Assembly: GCF_030150205.1 (NCBI RefSeq)
Contig: NZ_JASLGT010000020.1
Span: forward strand, 1-64,000
DNA length: 64,000 bases
Direction: 5' to 3'
Source of the DNA: Niabella sp.
GTDB taxonomy: Bacteria > Bacteroidota > Bacteroidia > Chitinophagales > Chitinophagaceae
A program made the translations under genes and the position numbers. Positions within the stretch are counted from its first letter, which is position 1. Each line of letters opens with the position of its first letter. Shown piece by piece: positions 1 to 9,685 of the stretch. Under the pieces are notes generated by a model. It was not told the DNA's origin. It saw nothing but the letters and a program-made list of their open reading frames with translations, and ran no database searches.

Positions 1-93
1 TTGAACACGCTTAAACTGAGAAGGATTTTGCTTCTGTAAATGACGGAGTTCTGGAAGGCTCTCTTTAATGAATAGCTCTTTTAATTTACCCAT
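1..93 (-). CDS. N-terminal fragment of a probable IS630-type transposase (runs off the window)
   Basis: An open frame starts at the ATG complement of 91-93 and reads MGKLKELFIKESLPELRHLQ followed by KQNPSQFKRVQ before the window edge. The short charged helical start and the ELRxLxKQ pattern resemble the leading helix before the helix-turn-helix of IS630-type transposases in Bacteroidota. Only 31 codons are visible, so neither the catalytic DDE residues nor the insertion-sequence ends can be checked. It could also be another helix-turn-helix protein. The frame is open throughout and is preceded by AT-rich DNA (94-135), which fits a real start. Confidence 0.45.
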   Translation of the reverse strand, partial: MGKLKELFIKESLPELRHLQKQNPSQFKRVQ

Positions 94-196
94 AACTCAA
101 ATATACAAAAAGATATTAAATTAATGTCTAATCGGTATTACTCTTCCGGGAAAATATAGAGAGCCCAGTTCTTTTCAGTGAATTACAGGGCTGGCT

Positions 197-1777
197 TTAT
201 TCTATAGCATTATTTCTCAGCGGCCTGCCGGCCCGCTCACCTGTATGCTTCCCGCCATCTACCGTTACTTTCCCATTTACCAGCACATATTCAAATCCTG
301 TGGAATAAGCATGCGGTTTTTCAAAAGTGGCACGGTCCTGCACTTTTTCGGGGTCGAAGATAACGATGTCGGCTGCCATGCCTTCTTTAAGCAGGCCGCG
401 ATCGGTAAGGTTGAATTTTTGCGCCGGCAGCGAGGTCATCCGGCGGATGGCTTCTTCCAGTGAAAGCACGTTTTCGTCCCGCACATATTTAGCCAGTACC
501 CGGGCATTGGTACCATAGCCGCGGGGGTGTGGCATGCCTTCATTCAGGATGCGGATAGAAGCATCACTGGCAAACATATTATACGGATATTTCATGATGT
601 ATTTTACATCTTCTTCGCTCATACCATGGAAAACGGCACTGGCACCACCGTTCATCATGATATCGATAACGGTTAATGCTTCCTCCCGGGCCTTGTGTTT
701 GCGGCCTTTCATCCGGTTGATCTGCTCAATGCTTTTGCCGTTATAACTGGTGTCCGGTTTATAATACGCGACTACAGCGTAACTGAAATGTTTTAATTTC
801 CGTTGTTTCAGGCTCTTCAGCATATCGTCTATAACGTATTTCCGTACTTCGGGACGCTGCAGGCGTGCCCGTACACTATCCTGCCCGTCTGCCAGCACCT
901 CGCTGGGTAATAAGGTGCTGATGGATGTGCTGCTGGCCGTATAGGGATATTGATCAATGGTTACATCAATGCCTTCCTTTCTTGCATTTTCTACCATGGC
1001 TACGGTTTCCTTACTACGTCCCCAGTTTTGCTGACCGCTTAGTTTAAAGTGCGAGATCTCTACAGGGATCGCTGCTTCGCGCCCGATCTGCAAGGCTTCC
1101 CGGATGGCATCGGCTACCTGGTTGCCCTCGCTCCGCATATGGGAGGCATAAACGCCGTGATATTGGGCGGCGACTTTTGCCAGCGCAATGATCTCATCCG
1201 AATGGGCATAGGTGCCGGGTATATAAATAAGGCCGGTAGAAAGTCCCACGGCTCCGTCCTTCATCGCCTGCATGGTTAGCCGCTCCATTTTTTTGAGCTC
1301 TTCCGCAGATGGCGCGCGGTTGGCACGGCCCAGAACGGCTTTCCGTACATCATTGTGACCAATGAGGGAAGCTACGTTGATGGATAGTTTGAGTGAATCG
1401 AGCCAACGGAAATACCGGCCGATATTCAGGTTGGAAGCACCACAGTTGCCGGCTACTACGGTAGTAACCCCGTCATAGATAAAGCTCTGTGCCAATGGGT
1501 CTTTATCCTCATCGCCTTCAATATGCGTATGTACGTCGATGAATCCCGGGGCAACAATAAGCCCATCTGCGCCGATGGTAGTTGCTGCCTGGTAGTTAAG
1601 ATTTTTACCGATGGCCCGGATCTTGCCTCCGGATATGGCAATATCTCCGTAAAACCAGCTGTTGCCGGTACCATTCATGATCTTTCCGTTCCGGATCAGT
1701 ATATCGCAGGAGGACTGGGCCAATGCCGGCAGTGTGCCCAATATGCAAATCGTCAGCAGTGCTATTTTGTTGAACAT
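197..1777 (-). CDS. Exported N-acyl-D-amino-acid deacylase (D-aminoacylase family amidohydrolase)
   Basis: A 526-residue amidohydrolase-superfamily protein predicted to remove acyl groups from N-acyl-D-amino acids. From the chosen start (ATG complement of 1775-1777) it has a signal peptide ending near ALAQSS. The metal motif HTH is at residues 83-85 after GFIDV. The NCG cysteine near residue 112, the SHMRSEG and ISHFKLSG histidines and the FASDAS aspartate match the metal and catalytic residues known for D-aminoacylases. A longer frame reaches 1819, but its extra 14 residues precede a good signal peptide and are unlikely to be translated. It is last in a same-strand series after phospholipase C, 115 bp downstream of it. 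Exact acyl or amino-acid preference cannot be read from sequence. Confidence 0.85.
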   Translation of the reverse strand: MFNKIALLTICILGTLPALAQSSCDILIRNGKIMNGTGNSWFYGDIAISGGKIRAIGKNLNYQAATTIGADGLIVAPGFIDVHTHIEGDEDKDPLAQSFIYDGVTTVVAGNCGASNLNIGRYFRWLDSLKLSINVASLIGHNDVRKAVLGRANRAPSAEELKKMERLTMQAMKDGAVGLSTGLIYIPGTYAHSDEIIALAKVAAQYHGVYASHMRSEGNQVADAIREALQIGREAAIPVEISHFKLSGQQNWGRSKETVAMVENARKEGIDVTIDQYPYTASSTSISTLLPSEVLADGQDSVRARLQRPEVRKYVIDDMLKSLKQRKLKHFSYAVVAYYKPDTSYNGKSIEQINRMKGRKHKAREEALTVIDIMMNGGASAVFHGMSEEDVKYIMKYPYNMFASDASIRILNEGMPHPRGYGTNARVLAKYVRDENVLSLEEAIRRMTSLPAQKFNLTDRGLLKEGMAADIVIFDPEKVQDRATFEKPHAYSTGFEYVLVNGKVTVDGGKHTGERAGRPLRNNAIE

Positions 1778-1892
1778 AGCAGGTAAGGTACAAAAAAAGG
1801 GTGAATGCCACTGAATCACAGAAGCGCTGATATTTTAGCGGCTCAAAAGACCAAACAAATCAGTGTTTCAGTGCCTCTGTGGCACCCCTGCA

Positions 1893-4430
1893 TCATAAAA
1901 GCAACGGGTCGCTAAATGATTCCTTGCCGCTTTCCACACGTCCGGCAAATTTCCGTTCAAAATTTTTATCAGCCTTATTAAAAACGGAGAAGTCGTACCA
2001 GCCAAAGCTTTTTTCCAGTACCAGTACCAGGCGCTGGGTTCCCATAGGAGGCAGCTTATGCAAAAGTTCCCGTTGTCCATAACTGTTATCACGGATGAGG
2101 ATCTCCTGCTGCCGGTCGGAATGATTACGGATAACCAGTTGTACCTGTCCGTATCGTTTTCCAGGTCCCACTATGTACCCGCATTCAACGGAAAGCCGGG
2201 CTTCATCTCTGTGACCTTTTATTTCACGGTAAAAGCCGTTAGGACCAAATAGTGCCAGGTGATAATCCTTTCCGGCAAAACCGTTCAGCGGCACCTGGTA
2301 TTGCAATTCCTCTCCGGCGGCTACAGCGAAGGACCAGTTGCGGTTGATGACCTTTTGCCCGTTGGTATCTGCGTAAGGAAGGTAGGCGTATAAGGAGAAC
2401 GGACTTCCCATGGCCCGTTCCTTGAAAACGGAGATGGCAGCCTTCATCACCAGCTGCAGGTGCCGGCGATCTGCGTCTAAATGCGCATCGGCATACAATT
2501 CATAAGGAAGAGCGCTGGAAGGCTTTAATCCCTTTTCCTGCATAAAATAATGGCGGGTTTTGCCAAAGTTGCTGCGTATGGCCTGGATCTCATCTGCCGA
2601 TAAGGGCGATACGCCTTGCGGAATGGGACGGTAACGGGCCTCATCAATCCGTTGCAGATAAGCATTCCGCTCCAGGAACTCCGGTTGTTTTACCGGTTCG
2701 CCGTTATAAGGACGGAATACGGACGAAAGATTACCGCATACAGCCCTCCGCCATTCGGAAAGATGGGGAAGCTGCAGCTTTTTTCCGGTTTTGCGCGATG
2801 CAAATTGCTCGATGAACTGTACCACCGAAGTATGGTCAAATACCTGGGAGTTTACATAACCGCCCCGCGACCAGGGACTGGCCACCACAAAGGGTACCCG
2901 GTAACCCAGACCAATGGAACCTTCCCGGGCATTGGCCTTGCTGACCCCTTTCTGGCGGATCTCATCATCCAGCGTTACAAATTCTTTATCAATATTGGTG
3001 ATACTGGCGGATACAGCCCCGGTAGCGGGGTTCCGGAAATCCGGAGCGGTAAAGGGTGGCACATGGTCAAAGTAACCATCGTTTTCATCGTAGGTAAGGA
3101 TGAAAACAGTCTTTTTCCAGATTTCTTCATTGTGCGTAAGAATGTCCAGTACTTCCGAAACATACCAGGCGCCAAACCAGGGGGCAGAAGGATGGTCTGA
3201 AAAATACTGCGGAGCTACCAGCCAGGAAACCGCGGGGAGCTTTCCGTTTTTTACATCTTTCCGGAAATTGGCCAGTACATCTGACTTTGGCACCTGCATC
3301 TTCCGTTTGGTGCCATGATCGTCGTATTCGATGGTTTCGGTTTGATGATAGTCCGGATCAAATGCATTGGTTGCAAAGGCTTTGTCGTGCAAGGCCTGCT
3401 GATCGCTGCTTAATGGTTCGGCAAGCTCTTTGCGGCAACGCTCCAATTCGGCATCATAGCGCTTTTTGCGTCCGTGTAAGCTGTTCAGTGCCCGTTTGAT
3501 TTTTTGATCGTCTGGCTGCTCAATGGCTTTTTGCTCCAGTCCGGGCAACTCCTTTTCCAGGGTAGTGATCTGTTGTACCAGGTATTGCTCATATTTGCGG
3601 GAGCGGCGTACCCGGAACCGGGTGAACCATTCCAGCGGGTTATCAGTAAAATTACTCAGCCAGGCTTCTGCTTCGCCATCAAGTCCGGAAGGCAGGCTGA
3701 GCTCATTTTGATACACTTTCCAGGAAATATCGTGCTCCTGCAGCAGTTCCGGAAGCGTCTTCCAATCGCTTTCTGCACTGTAGTCCGATTCGCTGTTCCG
3801 GACCAGGGCAGGGCTGGATGCCAACCCATCTTTTCGGAGGGTGCCGGACCAGAAGTATAAACGGTTGGGTGTGGTACCCGTAAGCGAGGAACAAAAATGC
3901 TGGTCACATACCGTAAAGGCGTCTGCCAGGGCATAGTTAAACGGAATGTCTTTCCGTGTATAATAGCCCAGGGTCATCGGTTGTCCTTCAAACCCTTTAT
4001 AGCCGGTTCTTTTCGCCGTCAGCCATTGATCATATTGTCCGTTATTGCGGGCATCCACCTGGTCGCCCCAGCTATGCGGAAGTCCGCCCATCCAGGTGAT
4101 CCTGGTTTGCTGCATATCCAGCCGAAAGGGAAGATAGGACTTCTTTTCTTTGTCTGTTTGCAGCCAAACGGGATTACCGTCGGCGAGTTTTAACACACGT
4201 GGATCGTTAAAACCCCGCACGCCTTTTAAAGCACCAAAGCAATGGTCGAAAGAGCGGTTTTCCTGCATCAGCAATACAATGTGTTCGGCATCTTCAAACG
4301 TGGAGCCTTTAGCCGGGTTAATGGCCATCGCTTTTTGAATGGATGCAGGCAGCACAGAGAACACCCCGGCGCCGCCAGCCAGTAAACTGGTCTTTTTTAA
4401 GAAATTTCTTCTTGAAAAATCAATTGGCAT
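1893..4430 (-). CDS. plcN: Phosphocholine-specific phospholipase C, Tat-exported
   Basis: An 845-residue phosphoesterase of the bacterial phosphocholine-preferring phospholipase C family, predicted to cleave phosphatidylcholine or sphingomyelin to phosphocholine and a neutral lipid outside the cytoplasm. It starts with a Tat signal (SRRNFLKK, twin arginine at residues 7-8, then a hydrophobic stretch). Family motifs are ENRSFDHCFG near residue 56, TYDENDGYFDH, and FVVASPWSRGGYVNSQVFDH. A lysine/glutamate-rich probable coiled coil lies around residues 275-335. The last 200 residues fit the repeated C-terminal domain of this family. The gene follows SusD in the same direction across a 138-bp spacer that holds a terminator-like hairpin. 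The symbol is by family resemblance; haemolytic or non-haemolytic behaviour cannot be told. Confidence 0.88.
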   Translation of the reverse strand: MPIDFSRRNFLKKTSLLAGGAGVFSVLPASIQKAMAINPAKGSTFEDAEHIVLLMQENRSFDHCFGALKGVRGFNDPRVLKLADGNPVWLQTDKEKKSYLPFRLDMQQTRITWMGGLPHSWGDQVDARNNGQYDQWLTAKRTGYKGFEGQPMTLGYYTRKDIPFNYALADAFTVCDQHFCSSLTGTTPNRLYFWSGTLRKDGLASSPALVRNSESDYSAESDWKTLPELLQEHDISWKVYQNELSLPSGLDGEAEAWLSNFTDNPLEWFTRFRVRRSRKYEQYLVQQITTLEKELPGLEQKAIEQPDDQKIKRALNSLHGRKKRYDAELERCRKELAEPLSSDQQALHDKAFATNAFDPDYHQTETIEYDDHGTKRKMQVPKSDVLANFRKDVKNGKLPAVSWLVAPQYFSDHPSAPWFGAWYVSEVLDILTHNEEIWKKTVFILTYDENDGYFDHVPPFTAPDFRNPATGAVSASITNIDKEFVTLDDEIRQKGVSKANAREGSIGLGYRVPFVVASPWSRGGYVNSQVFDHTSVVQFIEQFASRKTGKKLQLPHLSEWRRAVCGNLSSVFRPYNGEPVKQPEFLERNAYLQRIDEARYRPIPQGVSPLSADEIQAIRSNFGKTRHYFMQEKGLKPSSALPYELYADAHLDADRRHLQLVMKAAISVFKERAMGSPFSLYAYLPYADTNGQKVINRNWSFAVAAGEELQYQVPLNGFAGKDYHLALFGPNGFYREIKGHRDEARLSVECGYIVGPGKRYGQVQLVIRNHSDRQQEILIRDNSYGQRELLHKLPPMGTQRLVLVLEKSFGWYDFSVFNKADKNFERKFAGRVESGKESFSDPLLL

Positions 4431-4440
4431 GGTTATAACA

Positions 4441-4499
4441 GTTTAACGTTCACCGTTCAAAGTTTCATATTCAAGCAATATGGAGTGTAAACTTTGAAC
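4441..4499. repeat. Heptad-period tract with an 11-bp inverted repeat
   Basis: The spacer upstream of phospholipase C reads as five successive 7-base units, GTTTAAC GTTCACC GTTCAAA GTTTCAT ATTCAAG (4441-4475). The segment GTTCAAAGTTT at 4455-4465 is perfectly complementary to AAACTTTGAAC at 4489-4499, so the tract can fold into a stem-loop. It belongs to the dispersed heptad family described in the findings. Confidence 0.7.
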
Positions 4500-4500
4500 T

Positions 4501-4538
4501 AAAAAAACAGGTATGAGCCGTACACAACCCATACCTGC
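4501..4538 (-). terminator. Rho-independent terminator after susD
   Basis: Read on the minus strand, CAGGTATG (complement of 4530-4537) pairs with CATACCTG (complement of 4508-4515) around a 14-nt loop and is followed by seven T residues. It lies about 30 bp beyond the SusD stop codon. It should end or attenuate the sigma-fecR-susC-susD transcript before phospholipase C. Confidence 0.6.
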
Positions 4539-4568
4539 AAAATAGTTTTTATTGATGAAAAAAGATGG

Positions 4569-6122
4569 TTATTTCAGCAGCCACATTACCTGGTTGGCAT
4601 CGTCCGAACCTCCGTACTGTGATTGAACGGCCGCAGCCACATTAGCTCCATTGTTATCCAGTTCCAACTGCGGGTAAAGCCAACGAACCGGGAACTGGTT
4701 GGCGGGAAGGTTACGGTTGGTTGCTGGATTTAATACAAACGCGGGGTAGCCGGTACGCCTGTTCTCATACCAGGCATTATAATCAACACCCTGTAAGAAT
4801 CCGGCCAGGTATTTTTGTGTAATGATCTGTTTAATCTGGTTTTCCGAGCTGCCGGTAAGCGCTACTGCAGCCGTTGTAGGGTAAGCGGCAATGTAAGGCG
4901 CATCCATTGCCATGCCATGATTATATGCTGCGGGCGTATAATTTGCCAAAAAGTTCATGGAACTTTGTATGCCTGCCGCGTAGTAGGATTGCGCACTGGT
5001 TCCGGTGATCCAGCCTCTTACCGTGGCCTCAGCCAGGATAAACTGGATATCCCAGTAGTTTAACAGTCCAACGGGTTCTGCGTTGAACAACTCTTTATAC
5101 CTTTTGTTGAAATCACAGAAATTACCAGAACTTCTTGCTGAAGTGGTTACGGAAAACAGGTCGGAAGCCTCTACACTCGCATAGGCATCCCAGTCGGAAG
5201 GCAATTTACCTGCGGTGATCTGTGCGGGCGCGGGCTCTGCATAGTAAAACAGCCGCCTGTCTTTTAAGGTCTTTAGTGGGGTAATCAAAGTGGCACCCAC
5301 CATTGACTGACTGGAAAAGGAATTAAGCTGTATAGGCGTGCTGCTCCAGGGATACGCAAACCCAGCGGAATTAACATAGGTCACTGCAAAGTTATCATTA
5401 TAATCGCGCATAAGTGGCCGGTTTGCTACGATATCCTTGAACCGGTTCACCACATTCAGGTCTGCATCGCCCGTTTTTTTATACAGCTGCATCAGTACAT
5501 GCAATTCAAAACTGTTGGTGAGCCGGCGCCATTTATCTGCACTTCCCTTATATATGAAATCGCCTGAAAAATCAGTGCCTGCAGCAAATAATGTATTGGC
5601 ACTGTCCAGTTCATTTAATATGCCAACAAATACCGATTTCTGGCTATCATATTTCGGTTTGATAATGCCGTTGCTTTCGCCCTTAAGCGCATCGGAGTAG
5701 GGGATATCGCCAACCTGCATGGTGAGCTGGTAAAACTGCCAGGCCCTTATAAAATATGCCAGTGCCGTATAAGAGTTTTTTAAACCTGCTGGTTCACTGG
5801 CTGCATAATTGAGCATGGGCGCTACATTGCGCAATACGCTCAAACGTCCAAAGTTGGTCCGGGCTATTTTATTGTACTGCAGGTCTTCCTGCCTTTCCGT
5901 CCACAATACATATTTCGACAGCATAAAAGGCGAGCAGAAACTTTTTGTACTTGCAATATCATCGGATGTGATGGATGTAAGCATATTGGTAGCCAGCCAG
6001 GCATCGGTAGATGTGGTGGATTTATCGGGGTTGGTATTGATGGTATCAAATTTTTGGGTGCACGATGACCATAGTATGGCCATAATCAGCATAGCCCTTA
6101 TATATTTCAGCATAATTTTCAT
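4569..6122 (-). CDS. SusD/RagB-like surface lipoprotein (SusD-like_2 type)
   Basis: A 517-residue partner of the upstream SusC protein, predicted to sit on the outer-membrane surface and pass ligand to the SusC barrel. The N-terminus MKIMLKYIRAMLIMAILWSSC is a lipoprotein signal with the lipidated cysteine in WSSC. The following FDTINTNPDKST segment is typical of this SusD subgroup. I chose the start at 6122 because it gives a compact signal peptide; an in-frame ATG at 6143 would add seven residues. It begins 36 bp after the SusC stop and is surely co-transcribed with it. SusD proteins of this subgroup are not tied to one substrate, so the ligand is unknown. Confidence 0.88.
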   Translation of the reverse strand: MKIMLKYIRAMLIMAILWSSCTQKFDTINTNPDKSTTSTDAWLATNMLTSITSDDIASTKSFCSPFMLSKYVLWTERQEDLQYNKIARTNFGRLSVLRNVAPMLNYAASEPAGLKNSYTALAYFIRAWQFYQLTMQVGDIPYSDALKGESNGIIKPKYDSQKSVFVGILNELDSANTLFAAGTDFSGDFIYKGSADKWRRLTNSFELHVLMQLYKKTGDADLNVVNRFKDIVANRPLMRDYNDNFAVTYVNSAGFAYPWSSTPIQLNSFSSQSMVGATLITPLKTLKDRRLFYYAEPAPAQITAGKLPSDWDAYASVEASDLFSVTTSARSSGNFCDFNKRYKELFNAEPVGLLNYWDIQFILAEATVRGWITGTSAQSYYAAGIQSSMNFLANYTPAAYNHGMAMDAPYIAAYPTTAAVALTGSSENQIKQIITQKYLAGFLQGVDYNAWYENRRTGYPAFVLNPATNRNLPANQFPVRWLYPQLELDNNGANVAAAVQSQYGGSDDANQVMWLLK

Positions 6123-6158
6123 TTGTGTATTTTTAAAAGTCATACAATCTCGTTCACT

Positions 6159-9100
6159 TTATAATCCCAGCTTAATGTTTAAACCCAGCATTCGCTGCGA
6201 AGGCGCATTTAAGTTTTCATTTCCAAGATCGGGATCAGAGAACGTGAATTTTGTCCACAGGGCCACATTTTGTGCCGTTAAGGATACTGAAGCGTTTTTA
6301 ATGCCGGCCTTGCTGTATAATCTGGAAGGGATCTTGTAGCCTACTGAAATTTCCCTCAGCTTAACAAAAGACTGGCTTTTTAATCCATGTTCATAGCTGT
6401 CGGTGTTATTCAGTTCCTGCATAAAGGCCTGGTATCCTACAGCTACGTCATTGCGATCAAATTTGCGGGTATCGGTAAGAATGCGTCCGTATTTATCGTA
6501 AGTAACATCACCGGAAACAATTTTTACACCTTCACCCACATAATTGGTAAGTCCTTTAACCACCTGGTCGTAGCGCCACTTGGTATCCGTTTCGGGGTTG
6601 GTGCCGCTGTCAAACATCTTGTTCCAGATATAATCATACATGATGCCGCCGATGCGCCCGTCGATGCTGATGCCCACAATGAAGTTGTTAATGGTAAAGT
6701 TGTTCACAAAGCCAAATGAAAACCTGGGATCTGTATAACCCATATTGGCCAGGTAGGGGCCAGATGCTACCAGTCCGCCTACAAGAATGAGGTTACCCTG
6801 TGGGTCCCGTAACAAGGGCTTGGATTCATATACGTCTTTTCTTGCGCCGGGTTTTATCCAAAGTTTATCGGGTGTGTACACAGAATCTAAATGAACGTAG
6901 TACCTATGATTGAAAGAATAGTTGATCAAGGAGTGCCATTCAAAATGCTTCCGTTTGATCACAGATCCGTCTACCGTTACTTCAATCCCTTTTCTCACAT
7001 AAGTTTCCTGGGTGTTGATCAACGCTTCGTTAAAGCCGGACCCCTGGGAGATCTTGGGACTGATCTGCTGCTGGTAATAGTACTTGTTGAAATAGGCTAA
7101 ATCTACATGTAAACGTCCTTTAAGAAAATACGCTTCTGTACCTGCTTCCCAGGTTCTTGAGGTAGAGGGTAGTAAGTCTGAAGCCTGCAGGTTAATCGGA
7201 TAACCGGTGCTGGGCAAACCCCACGAAGTAGTGGGCGTGTACGTACGGTTGTTGTCATATACGCCTGCAGGTGTTTTACTTTGTGTCCAGGATCCGCGTA
7301 CTTTCCACAGGTCTACGACCCGGGGCATATTGATAAACTGGGAAAGGATAACGCTTCCCGCAAAGGACGGGTAGAAGTAGGAACGCTGAGAAACGGATTG
7401 CGTAGAGCTCCAGTCGTTACGTCCGGTTATATCCAGGTAAATAATGCGGTTCCAGCCAAGGGAGGCTTTACCATAAAGGCTGTTTACCTGTTTTCTCCAG
7501 GTGCCGAAATTGGATTTAATTTTGTCGACACCCACCGTGGTAGATGCCACCGCATTGGCCAAAGAGTACCAGCCCGGAATAGCAAGGCCATTTACTGTTT
7601 GGGCGCCCTGCTCCCTGTTAACAAAATAGGTGATGCTTCCGCCACCCAGCAGGTTCATATCAAAATTTCCGATCTTTTTATTGTAGGTTAATATCAGGTC
7701 ATTGTTGGTACTGAAGCCCCACATCTGGTTCATACCAAACATACCTTTCCCCCCGTAGTTCCAGGAGAAGGTAGATTTAATGTCTGTCGATCCAATAGTT
7801 GGACTTGATCCCCCCCGTGTGGAATTAATACCGGCAGGGCTTTGTACTGTTTCTTCATTTTTATAAAAATCATACCCGGTGCGGAACATCAGGTTCAGAT
7901 CCCTGGTAAATTTATAATTGGCAGTAAGACTAGCGTTAAGCTTGTTTTTTTGAATACCATCTAATTTTTCATAGGCGATCATGTAAGGATTATCATACCA
8001 TTCGGAGTATAACCAGTTTTGTTTTGTATTGGGAGTTACCCAATAGTCCCTGTACTGGCGGATATCATAATCGGGCCCTGTCCACATCTGCAGCTGGTAA
8101 ATATAGCCCTGGGCTCCGTAACCTTGTCCCCAGATCTGGGGAGATTGCTCCCAGGTATAGCCCATACTGCTTTCTACACTTAGCTTCTTTCCTATTTTTA
8201 AAGCGCCGCTCATCGTATAATTAATGATGTTCAACTTTTCGTTGGGAAACTGCCCTTTGTTATAGATATGGTTGATACCGGCTCTGAAGAAGCCGTTTTC
8301 TCCATTTTGAGTAACAGTGATATTGTTATTGGTAATAAGGCCGGTTTGCAGAAAGTTCCTGAGGTTATTTTTGCCGCTGGATACCAGGGGCATTTTTTTG
8401 TTCTGCTTACTAATGGGGTCCCATTGCACAGCGCTGTCTCCGATATCTAATTTTGGACCCCATACATAGTCGGTAGCGATCTTTCCATCGAGGCCGTGAC
8501 CGTAGGAGGTTTGTATTTTGGGTATGGCCAGGAAGCCCGATGCCACCATGGTGTTGCTGTTGATGTCGATAGACAGGCCGCCGCCTTTTCCTTTTTTGGT
8601 CGTAATCATAATGGCACCATTCGCTCCTTTATAGCCGTATAAGGCTGCAGCGGTTGGGCCTTTCAATACGCTGATGTCTTCAATATTATCCGACGGAATA
8701 TCACGCAGGGTCATATTTTCATAAGGTACACCATCAATAACCAGCATCGGTTTCTCCCCGCGTAACTCAATGGTTGGGCTTGTGTTAAATTCGGTAGAAT
8801 TTTTTATAACCAAACCCGATATTTTTCCGGTAAGCGAGGTAGCGGCATCTACTCCTTTTACGGTTTGGATCTGGTTACCACCTACTTTTTGTACTGCATA
8901 ACCCAGGGCCTTTGTTTCGCGTGTGATACCCAGCGCCGTTACTACAACTTCTTCCAACGCACGGTTGGCTTCTTCAAAAACGATGTTGATGGTCTGCTGG
9001 CTGTTGACCCGAACCACCTGGGAGGTATAACCCACATAGCTAAATGTAAGCTCATCATATTCGTCTACTTCAATGCTGTATTCTCCCTTGTCGTTGGTAA

Positions 9101-9563
9101 TAGTAGCCTTTCCCTTATTGGAGGAAACCGTAGCACCTGCAACAGCTTCGCCCTTTTGATTGGTTACGACGCCTTTTACCAGGATGTTTTTTTTAATGAC
9201 CGCTTTTTCGCGGATCACGATCAAATTGTTGCTCATTTGCTGGTATTCCAGCCCGGTTCCATTGAGGATCGTTGGCAATAATGATAAAACAGGGGTGTTT
9301 TGTACTTTAATATTTACCATGCCGGTTTCATCTACCAGTTTATTGCTGAACACGAACCGGTAGTCGGTTTTTTTCTGGATGGTTTTTAAAATAGTAGACA
9401 GCCGGGCATTTTCCAGCTGCAGTGAAACAGATTCCTGGCCGTAGCCTGTATAAGCCGCAACCTGTGATGCCGTCGCCAGCATCAGGGCAAGACATAATTT
9501 CATAAACAACAGTTTTTTGAGCAACCGCCGGGGCCACTCATTCGCGTAAGCACATTTTTTCAT
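6159..9563 (-). CDS. SusC/RagA TonB-dependent receptor with STN signalling domain
   Basis: A 1134-residue outer-membrane TonB-dependent transporter. In order it has a signal peptide (about residues 1-44), an STN (secretin/TonB short N-terminal) domain (about 47-120), a carboxypeptidase-regulatory-like domain (about 128-205), the plug with MLVIDGVPYENM and PTAAALYGYKGANGAI, and a barrel ending in a C-terminal hydrophobic residue (LNIKLGL). The STN domain is the part that contacts FecR-type anti-sigma factors in known transporters. Here fecR and an ECF sigma gene lie directly upstream on the same strand, so ligand-induced self-regulation is likely. The substrate is unknown; the downstream phospholipase C and D-amino-acid deacylase suggest lipid or acylated-peptide products. 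Confidence 0.92.
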   Translation of the reverse strand: MKKCAYANEWPRRLLKKLLFMKLCLALMLATASQVAAYTGYGQESVSLQLENARLSTILKTIQKKTDYRFVFSNKLVDETGMVNIKVQNTPVLSLLPTILNGTGLEYQQMSNNLIVIREKAVIKKNILVKGVVTNQKGEAVAGATVSSNKGKATITNDKGEYSIEVDEYDELTFSYVGYTSQVVRVNSQQTINIVFEEANRALEEVVVTALGITRETKALGYAVQKVGGNQIQTVKGVDAATSLTGKISGLVIKNSTEFNTSPTIELRGEKPMLVIDGVPYENMTLRDIPSDNIEDISVLKGPTAAALYGYKGANGAIMITTKKGKGGGLSIDINSNTMVASGFLAIPKIQTSYGHGLDGKIATDYVWGPKLDIGDSAVQWDPISKQNKKMPLVSSGKNNLRNFLQTGLITNNNITVTQNGENGFFRAGINHIYNKGQFPNEKLNIINYTMSGALKIGKKLSVESSMGYTWEQSPQIWGQGYGAQGYIYQLQMWTGPDYDIRQYRDYWVTPNTKQNWLYSEWYDNPYMIAYEKLDGIQKNKLNASLTANYKFTRDLNLMFRTGYDFYKNEETVQSPAGINSTRGGSSPTIGSTDIKSTFSWNYGGKGMFGMNQMWGFSTNNDLILTYNKKIGNFDMNLLGGGSITYFVNREQGAQTVNGLAIPGWYSLANAVASTTVGVDKIKSNFGTWRKQVNSLYGKASLGWNRIIYLDITGRNDWSSTQSVSQRSYFYPSFAGSVILSQFINMPRVVDLWKVRGSWTQSKTPAGVYDNNRTYTPTTSWGLPSTGYPINLQASDLLPSTSRTWEAGTEAYFLKGRLHVDLAYFNKYYYQQQISPKISQGSGFNEALINTQETYVRKGIEVTVDGSVIKRKHFEWHSLINYSFNHRYYVHLDSVYTPDKLWIKPGARKDVYESKPLLRDPQGNLILVGGLVASGPYLANMGYTDPRFSFGFVNNFTINNFIVGISIDGRIGGIMYDYIWNKMFDSGTNPETDTKWRYDQVVKGLTNYVGEGVKIVSGDVTYDKYGRILTDTRKFDRNDVAVGYQAFMQELNNTDSYEHGLKSQSFVKLREISVGYKIPSRLYSKAGIKNASVSLTAQNVALWTKFTFSDPDLGNENLNAPSQRMLGLNIKLGL

Positions 9564-9685
9564 ACTTTTATTTTAGTTTTTTATTAAACGAGTGGAAGGT
9601 CTTGTTCCTTCCATTTTCCTGGGGGGAAATGGCCGCAATCCGTTTCTCCCTTTTTTGCTGGCTGATTTTTAATGTTGCATTGCTC

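Noticed and set aside
1807..1883. Possible inverted repeat of CACTGA/TCAGTG type between deacylase and phospholipase C
   Set aside because: Only loosely complementary and without a clear period; it may be a decayed intergenic repeat but is too weak to list.
2616..3200. 194-codon plus-strand frame inside the phospholipase C gene
   Set aside because: Antisense to a well-supported enzyme and without family features.
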